DNA from: Litsea cubeba
Taxonomy: Eukaryota > Streptophyta > Magnoliopsida > Laurales > Lauraceae
Assembly: GCA_012931725.1 (NCBI GenBank)
Contig: WHSA01000187.1
Location: 62,001 to 126,000 of the forward strand
Length of the DNA stretch: 64,000 bases
Reading direction: 5' to 3'
Part shown: in pieces, positions 44,701 through 55,073 of the stretch
Layout: every line of letters begins with the position of its first letter
Position numbering within the stretch: the first letter of the stretch is position 1
Notes under the pieces: model-generated
What the model saw: only the letters and a program-made list of their open reading frames with translations
What the model was told of the DNA's origin: nothing
The model's database searches: none
Program-made: the position numbers and the translations under genes

Positions 44701-45310
44701 TTTTGTCATTTCACAGTTGTTGGCTGCAAAAGACACGGACTGTGACTTATGGCGATTTGTTGTGGGACCATTATTCAAAGCTAAAACATATAAAAAGTAC
44801 CGTGTTAATGGTTTTGTGTTCTCTACTAGGTCGCATGACGAAACAGTTGCCACACAAGACAGTGGTGTTTGTATGAATGCAATCACTGCATTTACATCAA
44901 GTAGGAAGGACAAAAATCCCATTAATGCATCAACCAATTGGTATGGGGTTATTGAAGAGATAATAGAGTTGGACTATACAACCTTTCGTCATGTTGTCTT
45001 TTACTGCAATTGGGTGAGGGTGGAGGACAAGACCAATGGTTGTAAACTTTGTCCAGATTCTAATTTGGTGATGGTTAATCTCAATAGGCTAAAGAGTATC
45101 AATAATTATTTTGATGAGCCAGTGATTCTTGCATCTGAGGCTAGTCAAGTATTTTACTCGAAGGATTTGAGAAATCCTAATTGGTGGGTAGTCATATATT
45201 CGCCTAGGCGATTGACAAGTGAAGTGGATGATCTAGATGCACCAACTGTCTTCCAATCTATTCTCGATGACCAACCTAGTTTGGAGTCGTTGATGCAAAG
45301 TCTAACCTGA
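41719..45310 (+). pseudogene. TNP2-like CACTA transposase, four coding exons, one damaged spot
   Basis: Exons are 41718-44057, 44149-44442, 44530-44632 and 44717-45310, with GT...AG sites and matching phases. The N-terminal transposase-associated domain (about residues 1-90) has the cysteine cluster CPCPCKKCRNGKRF. The TNP2 domain follows, with LGIATDGFNP, FTLRAMLVWGIHDFPAYG, CPICGD and later VRHVIDVMHTEKNV-like sequence. A DUF4218-like part (MVHLADEGLICGPVHPRWMFPFER) and a C-terminal DUF4216-like part (DYTTFRHVVFYCNWVRV) come next. In-frame stops at 43156 and 43162 interrupt it. Family-like residues continue there in another frame, so two compensating indels near 43141-43173 are likely. TNP2 proteins cut CACTA ends. 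Confidence 0.85.
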
Positions 45311-45478
45311 TTGTAAGAGTTGCACACTTTTAATAATTGGTGAGACGTACTTTTACATGCAAAATTTCTCATTTTCTACATTTAGATATAAATATTCCTT
45401 TTCAGTTTGCTTTAGTTATAAGTTTCTCATGTAATAGTTTATACTAACAATCCTTTGTCAATACTAGGCTATTTTACA

Positions 45479-47172
45479 ATGGCATCAGGTCAATCACGCC
45501 TTATTGCTTCCCAACCTTCTAGTTCAGCGCCACTTCCATCTCATAATTCAACTTCGGGAGCCTCACCAGCAACAGGAACCATTAGTAAGTTACCTATAGA
45601 GTTCAATGTGGACGGCATTGCCGTTGGTCCTAACCATGCCAAATGGAATTCTCGTGTTGGTTATTACGTTCGAGCTCATATTCCAATTCATTACAAGGAC
45701 TGGAGGAAAATAGATGGAAGCTTTAAAAATGATGTTTGGAATGAATTAATGGTAAGGTTTACATGTGCATTTGATCTTTTGGATACACATATCCGACATG
45801 TGCTTATGACTAATATTTTTTTACTGAAGATCTAATCTTTTTGACCTATTGTATGTAGCAAGAATTTGAGCCTAATGTTCCCCAATCAGCGCACGCCAAG
45901 CAGTAGAAAAGGACTTTCCCCAAAAGTTCAGATCAGCAAAGTATGCCTTACGGAAAGAGATTTTGAGAAAGTGCGAGGGTGTGGAAGAAGCTATTGCAGC
46001 ATGCCCATTGGGTAAAGATCCAAATCATTGGGCAATGTTTGTTAGAAATGAGAGTACTGGTGAGCTAGAAATGCAAAGAATGCAGAGAATGCGAAAAAAG
46101 AATAAATATCGGCATACTAATGGGCGGAGCACATACGCCCATATGTTGGATAAAATGGTAGGTGCATATTATTGCATGTTTAAATTCTATTCTCTTTATC
46201 CCAACAACTAATGAAGATTGTTTTTGTGGGATAAAGAAGATCCTAGCAGAAAACATGGACGGGTAGATTGTTGGAAAAAAGGACATGAGCGCCGTGATGG
46301 GACTATATTGGAGAGTGCTTGAATTCATTACGTAAGTTCTAAAAAAAAAGGATTAATTCATTTAATTTATATTACTACGCATATCATTGGTTGATAATAT
46401 AGGAACAAGTTGAGGCTGCTCAAAAAAGAAGAAAAGAGGCAAGCTCGAACGGTGATTGTAGTGTATTTGAAGCAGACTTGGATAATGATGAATTGGCTGA
46501 AGTCTTTGGGCCCGATAAAAGCAGTAGAACTCGTGGAATCAGCTCGACCAAGTCTAAGAACCAATTGCAACGTACAGCTATTTCAAAGGCGTTACTGCAA
46601 CAAGCAAGCTCTTCATCCAATTCTGAGTTGAAAGGGGAATTGAATGAGATGAAGGCTTCTATAAGTAATGTCATGTGTGTGTTAACGGTGAGTTAAACTT
46701 GTGCCTCCTTGCATTTAATACCATTTATATATAACTAACTGTTATCTCCATTGTGTCAGGATGTACTTAAGCTCATAAAAAAAGATGGAATGTCGAGTGG
46801 TAAAGCCGTATGCGGGACAACACCACCCGAAACTGAAGTTGGTTCCAATTCAGTTTGCCGTTAGACTCAACGAAACTTAAAGGACATGTTTGACTCTGTG
46901 AATCCTTCTCCTGGGACGCTTGGTTCTCTACCGAAAGTGACCTTACTAGATAGGAATGGTCTTGCGGTTGCTAAGGGTTATGTTATGACAGAGACAGCTG
47001 GAATTTGCCATGGCAGAAAAGTTCTCACAGGTGAAAAAAAGTCTACATTGAGGAAGTCTTAGTTGGTGATGCTCTTGTTTACGACGGCCCCCAAGATGGA
47101 ATAAGGTATTTAGATGGTTTTAGTGCAGGAGGGCCTGTGATTTGGCTAGAGTCAAGGATGGAAATTTCTTAA
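45479..47172 (+). pseudogene. TNPA-like (Transposase_24 family) CACTA protein, multi-exon, frameshifted
   Basis: The AUG at 45479 follows a splice acceptor at 45468. Exon 1 encodes a Ser-rich start and the Transposase_24-like motif IEFNVDGIAVGPNHAKW...YVRAHIPIHYKDWR, ending at a donor at 45752. Later exons carry KDFPQKFRSAKYALRKEI, an acidic/coiled tail (SELKGELNEMKASISNVM, about 46400-46689) and a C-terminal block, GYVMTETAGICHGRKVL...YLDGFSAGGPVIW, ending at TAA 47170-47172. Breaks are a frame change near 45890 and a shift at the A7 run 47034-47040. TNPA-type proteins bind the subterminal repeats. Confidence 0.7.
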
Positions 47173-47712
47173 CTTGTTTTTTTTTATATGTTTATTGACT
47201 TATTGTGTTAAAGGACTTGCACTTATTTGCTAGTTTATTTTTTGAGTGCATTTTGCTTGATATGGATGTAAGAACTTAATACCTTGTTCATTTGGACACG
47301 TTTGCATGTTTTATATTTTATGTCAATATTAATTTGGAATGCTTGCTTGTTTGAATATTCAGGTTCAATCATGTATTAGCCCATTTTTAACTCCGCCTGG
47401 TGATAATCAATATCATTGGTTTGATATTGGTTTCAACTGCTGGTCCCAAGCCCAGATAAAGGAGGAGGGAGGATGGTGGTGCCTTTATAACATTTTATGT
47501 TATTTATTATTGATTTCTGATTGTTTTGTATTATATTCTTGTCCTTTTTCACATGGTTCCTTCAGTCAGGAAGCCAAACTTCATCTTCATCAAAACCAGG
47601 CCAATGGAGAAATGTATGACTTTTCTGATTTACAAAAATGTCTCCCAATTTTGATCATCTGAACAGCTACTTTCCTGTTATGTTTTGCTATTTGTCTCAG
47701 TATCTTAATTGC
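47173..47712. other. Non-coding sequence between TNPA-like gene and minisatellite 1
   Basis: AT-rich. It includes a CCCAGATAAAGGAGGAGGGA block similar to one in the leader intron, and no recognisable coding. It is probably the 3' UTR of the TNPA-like gene followed by acquired sequence. Confidence 0.5.
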
Positions 47713-48671
47713 AGACAGGGTGCATGGTGTGTGCAGCTGGTGCAGAGTGAGTGCAGGTGGGTGGAGGCTGCAGGGTGTGTGCAGGTGGTGTAGAGGTGAG
47801 TGCAGGTGGTGAGTGCAGTGTGTGTGCAGATGGTGTAGAGGTGAGTGCAGGTGGGTGGTGCAGGGTGTGTGCAGGTGGTGGTACATGGTGTGTGCAGCTG
47901 GTGCAGAGTGACTGCAGGTGGGTGGAGGGTGCAGGGTGTGTGCAGGTGCTGTAGAGGTGAGTGTAGGTGGTGAGTGCAGTGTGTGTGCAGATGGTGTAGA
48001 GGTGAGTGGCAGGTGGGTGGTGCAGGGTGTGTGCAGGTGGTGGTGCATGGTGTGTGCAGCTGGTGCAGAGTGACTGCAGGTGGGTGGAGGGTGCAGGGTG
48101 TGTGCAGGTGCTGTAGAGGTGAGTGCAGGTGGGTGAGTGCAGTGTGTGTGCAGATGGTGTAGAGGTGAGTGCAGGTGGGTGGTGCAGGGTGTGTGCAGGT
48201 GGTGGTGCATGGTGTGTGCAGCTGGTGCAGAGTGACTGCAGGTGGGTGGAGGGTGCAGGGTGTTGTGCAGGTGCTGTAGAGGTGAGTGCAGGTGGTGAGT
48301 GCAGTGTGTGTGCAGATGGTGTAGATGTGAGTGCAGGTGGGTGGTGCAGTGTGTGTGCAGGTTGTGGTGCATGGTGTGTGCAGCTAGTGCAGAGTGACTG
48401 CAGGTGGGTGGAGGGTGCAGGGTGTGTGCAGGTGCTGTAGAGGTGAGTGCAGGTGGTGAGTGCAGTGTGTGTGCAGATGGTGTAGAGGTGAGTGCAGGTG
48501 GGTGGTGCAGGGTGTGTGCAGGTGGTGGTGCATGGTGTGTGCAGCTGGTGCAGAGGGAGTGCAGGTGGGTGGGCTATGCAGGGTGTGTGCAGCTGGTGCA
48601 TAGTGTGTGCAGGTGGGTGGGCTGTGCAGGTGGGATGTGCAGCTGGTGTAGAGGTGAGTGCAGGTGGGTGG
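47713..48671. repeat. Minisatellite 1: six 161-162-bp higher-order units
   Basis: Made entirely of GTGCAGGTGGGTGG-, GTGTGTGCAG- and GTGTAGAGGTGA-like words. The landmark GTGCAGCTGGTGCAGAG starts at 47731, 47892, 48054, 48216, 48378 (one variant base) and 48539, so the period is 161-162 bp. The plus strand is nearly free of C runs and rich in GGTGGG. His/Thr/Pro-rich ORFs on the minus strand are repeat translations. Confidence 0.9.
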
Positions 48672-48871
48672 TTTGTTTTACTTCCGCTATCATACCTGTA
48701 CACTTGCTTCCTCTCTATTTGTTTGATTCTATAATTTTCTTCATGAGATCGACAGGTGCTCATCCATTTTTCCTTTTGTGTTGATTTCTGACTTTCTAAC
48801 ATCTATCAGTACCAATTTGTGTACCCATAACCCACATAACGAAATACCTTAACTGCATTGTATGTATACAG

Positions 48872-49026
48872 CAACAGAGTAGCATGCTACACCAAACTAG
48901 GTGCATTGCCAGAGGGTTTGAAGGATGCTGAGAAATGCATTGAACTTGATTCTACATTTTCCAAAGGATATACAAGGAAAGGTGCGATCCAGTTCCTTAT
49001 GAAGGAATATGACAAAGCACTAGAGA
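48872..49026 (+). pseudogene. Captured HOP/STI1 exon (TPR region)
   Basis: After acceptor TATACAG it encodes NRVACYTKLGALPEGLKDAE, then KCIELDSTFSKGYTRKGAIQ and FLMKEYDKALET. This is a TPR pair of the Hsp70-Hsp90 organising protein. Homology stops after ALET, where the next HOP exon should follow. There is no AUG of its own domain start and no remaining TPRs, so it is a fragment carried by the transposon. Confidence 0.88.
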
Positions 49027-49668
49027 CAAATTTAATAGTGTCTCTAATAAAAGATTCTAAACAGCGTAGTCCAAGGATTCTATCTAAAATTTGAAAAGCT
49101 GAGCATGGTTGATCTTCCGCTGGGTCTGGGTTAGGATGATGATTCAATTATTAAGTTCAAAAGCTTGGATGTCTAATTGACTTTATCAGGTTTATGAATT
49201 AAATATGTATTTGATTTTAAAATCAACATCAGAATTTATTTACTATTATCTATAAGCATAGGCATATAGTTGAATCTTGCAACTTCTATAGATTATGGTT
49301 ATGTAACATTTTGTCGCTTATTGGTTCGATGGCTGATGACATTTAGATTTTAGTGGATATGCATTATACCCACTCTACTTGTATGTGATCATTTTAGTAG
49401 TGAGACATGCCATGAGAAAATTGCTGAGTTTAGAATTTAATGCAATAGAATACTGTTTAGATTGTATCTTCAATGTATCCATGTGGTTAACCAAGTTACA
49501 ACATGGTATAATTAATACGCACTTTTGGCATATGCCTTTTGCAGAATAGCTTGATGTATAGGTTTTTTATTTTTATTTTATTACTCTACTAATGTTTTAG
49601 AATTGAGCGCATGAAGCGAGAGATGCATATAAATATATATTGCTTTTATGTTATTAAAAAAATATCAG
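49027..49668. other. Unassigned sequence between HOP and TGA fragments
   Basis: AT-rich sequence without coding that I recognise. It must contain the HOP/TGA junction. The last part is intron sequence leading to the TGA exon acceptor at 49668. Confidence 0.5.
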
Positions 49669-50499
49669 GGGCCTTGGTATTTGATATGGAGTATGCACGG
49701 TGGCTTGATGAACATCAACATCACATTAATGACCTGAAGGCAGCTGTAAATTCTCACATGGGCGATAGTGAACTGCACTTTCTTGTTGATGCCGTGATGT
49801 CACATTATGATGAGTTGTTTAGGCTCAAAAGTGTTGGTGCAAAGTCTGACGTATTCCACATTCTTTCAGGCATGTGGAATACTCCTGCTGAGAGATGTTT
49901 CATGTGGTTGGGTGGGTTCCGTTCCTCGGAACTTCTAAGGGTAATGATTTCTTGGTTTATGTTTACTCTTGATGGATGACTTTGAAGCTTGTATATATTA
50001 TCCAGTGATGAAACTGTGACACTGCAGCTATTTATGAGCCAACTTGAACCTTTAGCGGATCAACAGTTGATGGGCATATGTAACCTGCAGCAGTCCTCTC
50101 AACAGGCTGAAGATGCCTTGTCCCAAGGGATGGAAGCTTTGCAACAATCTCTTTCAGAGACTCTTGGTTCTGGCTCTCTCGGCCCTTCTGGTTCTGGAGA
50201 TGTTGCTGCTTACATGGGTCAGATGGCGCTCGCGATGGACAAGCTTGGAACCCTTGAGAACTTTCTTCGCCAGGTATCACATCCAGGTGTTCACTAATAG
50301 CAGCTTGATATAAAAGTATATAAAGGTTTTATTGATGTATTTTCCATTATAGGCTGATCTTCTACGGCAGCAAACGTTGCAACAAATGTATCGGATATTG
50401 ACTACCCGTCAAGCAGCCCGTGCATTCTTAGCTATCAGTGAGTACTTCTCAAGGCTAAGGGCGCTCAGTTCGGTGTGGCTGGCACGTCCAAGGGAATGA
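49669..50499 (+). pseudogene. Captured TGA bZIP factor, C-terminal DOG1-domain half (three exons, intact)
   Basis: Exons are 49669-49940, 50028-50273 and 50353-50499, with GT...AG sites and matching phases, ending at a TGA stop. Motifs are FDMEYARWLDEHQ, MWNTPAERCFMWLGGFRSSE, LEPLADQQLMGICNLQQSSQ, QAEDALSQGMEALQQSL, MAIAMGKL-like MALAMDKLGTLENFL and a final QAARAFL...RLRALSSVWLARPRE. These are the DOG1-type domain of TGA factors such as TGA2/HBP-1b, which binds NPR1-type co-activators. The DNA-binding bZIP half is absent. No stop or frameshift is seen in the retained exons. An in-frame AUG lies in the first exon (MEYARW) and another upstream at 49611. Confidence 0.9.
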
Positions 50500-50816
50500 A
50501 ATCGCCTTCTGCCCGTGACTAGCAAGTAATGTTAACCAAATTTATAAGCAAAGTCAGGAAGTAATGGGTTGGACTAGGCTCTATCAGGTGGCAATGACCG
50601 ACTTTAGTGGTTGTATAAGTTCCTGTTTCTTCCTGTGTAATCATTGAAGGTGCACAGGTATGTACATTAGCTGATGATGTATTCAGAAAGGCAGATTTGT
50701 TTCTCACCAATGCTTAGACGAAGGTTCTGAAATCAAAACTGTCCCTACTAAGAAGCTGTATCATGAAATCATGCTGATAGCTGGAACTGACTTTTTCTTC
50801 CAAACCTATTTTTCAG
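50500..50816. other. Likely TGA 3' UTR and HOP intron sequence
   Basis: About 300 bp after the TGA stop codon with no coding. It ends with a pyrimidine tract and acceptor TTTTTCAG at 50816 for the next HOP exon. Confidence 0.5.
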
Positions 50817-51020
50817 ATGCATTGAACAGATTAACAAGACTAACAGGGGTGAGATTAGTCCAGATGAACTGAAGGAAAAGCAGGTTGGTGCTCTATTTTT
50901 GTCTTTTGTTTATCTCTTCTTTCAAGCGTTTTATGAGATGAGGTTTTAAAACTTCTTTGCAGGCAAAGGCAATGCAGGACCCAGAAATTCAGAATATTCT
51001 GTCTGACAATAATTCACTGA
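50817..51020 (+). pseudogene. Captured HOP/STI1 exons (linker region)
   Basis: Exon 50817-50883 encodes CIEQINKTNRGEISPDELKE and KQ. After an intron, the exon from 50963 encodes AKAMQDPEIQNILSD. These match the linker and start of the STI1/DP region that follow the TPR2A domain in HOP. Homology ends at about 51010. The exon that should precede this (EGL...NPNNQELLDGVRR-like) is missing and the TGA fragment lies in its place. Confidence 0.87.
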
Positions 51021-51237
51021 CAAGTACGAGCTGGTTTTTGCTCCTCCAATTTGTACGACAAACAACAAGAATAGTAAGGAGCACTCGAAATGTGCCAATC
51101 TTCTCCTGCAATGAAACTCATTATTTTTTTTCATTTAATAAGAATTTCACATTTTTGTGAGGACATTGGAAGCCTGCTTGACTTGCATAGTAGCATTTTC
51201 ACCTGACTGATTTTTTTGTTTGTGAGGACATTGGAAG

Positions 51238-52682
51238 CCTGCTTGTGCAGCAGGTGAGCAGCAGGTGGGTGTGCAGGGGGGCTGTGCAGGTGGTGCAGTA
51301 GGTGGGTGTGCAGGTGGGTGTGCTGGGGGGGGTGTGTTGTGTGGTGCAGCAGGTGGGTGTGCTGGGGGAAGTGCTGGGTGGGCTGTGTTGTGTGGTGCAA
51401 TTGGTGGGTGTGCTGGGGGTAGTGCAGGTGGTGCAGCATGTGGGTGTGCAGGTGGGTGGTGCTGGGGGGCTGTGCAGGGTGTGCTATGCAGGTGGGTGTG
51501 CTGGGGCAGTGCTGGGTGGGCTGTGTTGTGTGGTGCAGTGGGTGGGTGTGCTGGGGGCAGTGCTAGGTGGGGCTGTGTTGTGTGGTGCAATTGGTGGGTG
51601 TGCTGGGGGGCAGTGCAGGTGGTGCAGCATGTGGGTGTGCAGGTGGGTGGTGCTGGGGGGGCTGTGCAGGGTGTGCTGTGCAGGTGGGTGTGCTGGGGGC
51701 AGTGCCCGGTGGTGCTGGGGGGCTGTGCAGGGTGTGCTGTGCAGGTGGGTGTGCTGGGGGCAGTGCTGGGTGGGCTGTGTTGTGTGGTGCAGCAGGTGGG
51801 TGTGCTGGGGGGCAGTACAGGTGGTGCAGCATGTGGGTGTGCAGGTGGGTGGTGCTGGGGGGCTGTGCAGGGTGTGCTGTGCAGGTGGAGGGTGCTGGGG
51901 GCAGTGCTGGGTGGGCTGTGTTGTGTGGTGCAGCAGGTGGGTGTGCTGGGGGGCAGTGCAGGTGGTGCAGCATTTGGGTGTGCAGGTGGGTGGTGCTGGG
52001 GGCCTGTGCAGGGTGTGCTGTGCAGGTGGGTGTGCTGGGGGCAGTGCAGGTGGTGCAGCATGTGGGTGTGCAGTTGGGTGTGTAGGTGGGTCTCTGCTGG
52101 GTGGGCTGTGCAGGAGGGCTGTGCAGGTGGGTGTGCAGGTGTGCAAAAATAATGGACAGCAGGTGTGCTGTGCAGGTGGGTGTGCAGGTGGCTGTGCAGG
52201 GTGGGATGTGTTGGGTGGTGCAGCAGGTGGGCAGCAGGTGGGTGTGCAAGGGGGCTGTGCAGGTGGTGTAGCAGGTGGGTGTGCTGGGGGGCTGTGTTGT
52301 GTGGTGCAGCAGGTGGGTGTGCTGGGGGGCAGTGCAGGTGGTGCAGCATGTGGGTGTGCAGGTGGGTGTGCTGGGGGGCTGTGCTGGGTGGGATGTGCAG
52401 GAGGGCTGTGTAGGTGGGTGTGCAGGTGTGCATAAACAATGGACAACAGGTGTGATGTGCAGGTGGGTGTGCCGGGGGCTGTGCAGGGTGGGATGTCTTG
52501 GGTGGTGCAGCAGGTGGGTGTGCAGGTGGGTGTGCTGGGGGGCTGTGCTTGGTGGGATGTGCAGGTGGGTGTGCTGGGGGCTGTGCTGGGTGGGCTGTGT
52601 TGTGTGGTGCAGCAGGTGGGTGTGCTGGGGGGCAGTGCAGGTGGTGCAGCATGTGGGTGTGCAGTGGGTGTGTTGGGGGTCT
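51238..52682. repeat. Minisatellite 2: G-rich GTGGGTGTGCTGGGGGG array
   Basis: About 1.45 kb of units built from GTGCAGGTGGGTG, TGCTGGGGGGCAGTG and GGCTGTGTTGTGTGGTGCAG. It shares GTGCAGGTGGGTG with minisatellite 1. A short segment ending GGAAGCCTGCTTG occurs twice just before it (51158-51181 and 51221-51244). Long ORFs on either strand (up to 531 codons) are repeat translations. Confidence 0.9.
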
Positions 52683-53639
52683 GTAAGAATGGTTGGAATG
52701 ACCCTGCGTTGCCTCATTTATACGGCTTGTAGGCTGAGGCAATGCATGTTAGGATCCAATATTGCATATAAATCACATTTTTTTTACTGGGTGATTCAAC
52801 TTTAAATTCCAATTCATGATAGCAGAAGATTTTTTATTTTTCTTTTAGGAGTGTTGCTAGAATGACTAGCATATAAACCAGACAAATATGGCAATCTGTC
52901 ATAGTAACCAAGTGAATCTACAAGAAATATAAGCAGGTAACTAGTTTTTTATTTTTTATTTTATTTTATTTTTTGTATCTGTTTCTGTTTCTTTGTACTT
53001 AGTTTTTTATTTATTTTATAATCTGACCACTAGTCTTGAGGAGTTTGGCCATGAACTTTCAGGTTTCCTATCGGATCTCATGTAGTAGGGGCAATTATAA
53101 TGCTGTGTGGAAACTGCTTCTACTGTGTAAAGGTACATATGACTACTACTTTTGTATGAAGAAGTATGTTGGATCCTAATTGGGTGAAAAGGTCTCATAT
53201 AGGGTGTTGGTTGTTCAAAAAGCCATCTTATTTTAGAACCTTAAGTACTAGCTAGAATCTGTTGTGTTTGCTTGGAATTTTAGAGCTGTATGCATGTTTA
53301 GTTGTGTTACTTGTGTAGATGAGTTACCTGTATCTTATGCATAGGGCTTCAGGTTCTCTAAAAGTGTTGTTGGGCTTTAGGTTCTCTAAAAGTGTTGTTG
53401 GGTTGTGATAGAGCCCGGGTTGGTGGAAAGACTAGGATTATAATTACTTAGCTTAGCATTAACTAAGAGAATAATAACTTCTTTCTTATCATTATTTGAA
53501 ATTATAGGCTTTTAAATTATTTGATTGGATGTAAGTGTGAGATTTCTTGTTAATGTTTGAACCATGTAAAAGGGCATTTTTATATATGCAGCAGGTTCAG
53601 TATTCAGGGGTGGTTTTTGGATAATTTTTTTTACTTATG
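52683..53639. other. Non-coding sequence right of minisatellite 2
   Basis: AT-rich. There is a small tandem duplication of GGTTCTCTAAAAGTGTTGTT at about 53350-53400. No gene or domain recognised. Confidence 0.55.
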
Positions 53640-54063
53640 AAACAGTTTTGTAACGTTTATAAACCGTTACTAATTTGTGCAAATAGGAACACTTAAAAAA
53701 CGTTACAAAAGATTTCCCAACCGTTAGGAATGTTTATGAATCAGTAACACAATTTCGGCATGAAAAACCGTTACAAATTTTACAAAACCGTTACAAAAAT
53801 TTAAGTGTAAAATACCGTTACAAAACTTGAAAAACTGTTACTTTTTTATTTAAAATTCTTAACACAAATGAGTATTAAAACCGTTACGAACTAATTTCAG
53901 TAACAGAAATAAAGCGTTACAATTAATGTGTTTGTAACGGTTTATAACCGTTAGGAATGTTTGTAACAGATTAGAAATGCCCAAACTGTGACCCAGAAAA
54001 ACCGTTACAAATTTTTTTAGTAACGGTTTTAAACCGTTAGGTATGTCCTGAAATGGTGTAGTG
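53640..54063. repeat. Right subterminal repeats of the CACTA element
   Basis: At least fifteen copies of CCGTTAC, CGTTACAAAA, GTAACGG or CCGTTAGGAATG in both orientations lie in about 400 bp, ending in the terminal inverted repeat. They mirror the left end. Confidence 0.85.
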
Positions 54064-54066
54064 CCA

Positions 54067-54788
54067 TTTAGGGATCTAATGGAGAGATTTTAGGCTTTTG
54101 AGTGGAAGATGATTCTTTTAAATATAAGCATGAAATTAAAAAAATAATATATTTGAGATTCTTGTATGGAGTAGGAGAAAAGATTACCTTATAATATGAA
54201 GGTGATGTATTTGTTGCTCGGACGGTTTGCAAACATAAATTAAGATCGAGCCCCTTCCAACAAACCGACCCGGCAGCCCGTTTAATGCTTTCTTTGTGTT
54301 TCTTATTTTGGAATTTTATAGATCACTTAGGTGCCATTTGGGCTTTTTGGTACTTGGGTCGGGCTCAAACTATATTATTTCGGCCTGTTTAATGCTTTCT
54401 TTGTGTTTATTATTTTGAAATCTTATAGATCACTTAGGTGCCATTTGGGCCTAGGGGTGTTCATGGATCAGGACAGCCCAGCCCAGCCCATCTCGGTTTG
54501 GCCTGGGCTTGAGCCTTAGTTTTTGGTACTTGGGTCGGACTCAAACTATTTATTTCAGCCTGTTTAATGAATAGGCCAGGCTTGGATACAGTGGCATAGA
54601 GCCCAAAACCGACCCGGCTGAAAAGATATTTACATGTAGAATACGATCTTGGTTTGAATTTCACCTAATAATCTTATCCGATTAATATATTTGACACCAG
54701 CCCTTCTTTCTATCTAAGGTCTATTCAAAAATTTAAGCCTTAGGCATTATCCTAGTCTAAATGAATGATTGGTCAACCCTAAACCTAT
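54067..54788. other. Flanking sequence with Helitron-like and duplicated blocks
   Basis: 54067-54115 (ATTTAGGGATCTAATGGAGA onward) matches Helitron B sequence at about 38391-38440, so the CACTA element inserted into or beside Helitron-type DNA. Further right a block of about 120 bp with CCTGTTTAATGCTTTCTTTG occurs twice (about 54275-54340 and 54383-54450). The stretch GGGGTGTTCATGGATC at 54455 resembles MITE-like sequence but no ends were found. Confidence 0.5.
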
Positions 54789-55073
54789 AATCTCTTAATA
54801 AATGATTGGGTCAACTATACCCCTAAAATATCTCTAATTGTTATCTTAATTAATATCTACTTATGTCTACAAACCAAGAAGACCAAATCTCTTGAAAATG
54901 GGATGTCACACTTCCTTAATCACATCCTGTAATCTCTTAATAAATGATTGGGTCAACCATACCCCTAAAATCTCTCTAACTGTGATCTTAATTAATCTCT
55001 ACTTATGTCTACAAACCAAGAAGACCAAATCTCTTGAAAATGGGATTTCATACTTCCTTAATCACATCCTGTA
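54789..55073. repeat. Tandem duplication, 2 x 142 bp
   Basis: Both copies start AATCTCTTAATAAATGATTG (54789 and 54931) and both end CTTAATCACATCCTGTAAT. A handful of differences separate them. Confidence 0.85.

Larger units (their letters stand above)
38774..54063 (+). mobile_element. CACTA (En/Spm) transposon with captured gene fragments
   Basis: Termini are CACTACACCAAAATAG at 38774 and, in reverse complement, CACTACACCATTTCAG ending at 54063. The 3-bp duplication CCA lies at 38771-38773 and 54064-54066. Subterminal regions are full of GTAACGG/CCGTTAC words. Inside, left to right on plus, are a CT-rich leader exon, a TNP2-like gene, a TNPA-like gene, a minisatellite, a HOP exon, TGA exons, HOP exons, a second minisatellite and the right subterminal repeats. 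At 15.3 kb it is an ordinary length for a large plant CACTA. Both transposase genes have small lesions, so it may depend on a relative. Confidence 0.93.

Noticed and set aside
45363..45478. Extension of the TNPA-like ORF upstream to 45455
   Set aside because: A splice acceptor (ACTAG at 45468) lies between it and the well-placed AUG at 45479, so the upstream codons are intronic.
47705..48802. 365-codon minus-strand ORF over minisatellite 1
   Set aside because: Repeat translation of the 161-bp units; no start context or conserved motif.
51147..52742. Long His/Pro/Thr-rich ORFs up to 531 codons opposite minisatellite 2
   Set aside because: Pure translations of the tandem repeat, open in several frames on both strands, with no domain.
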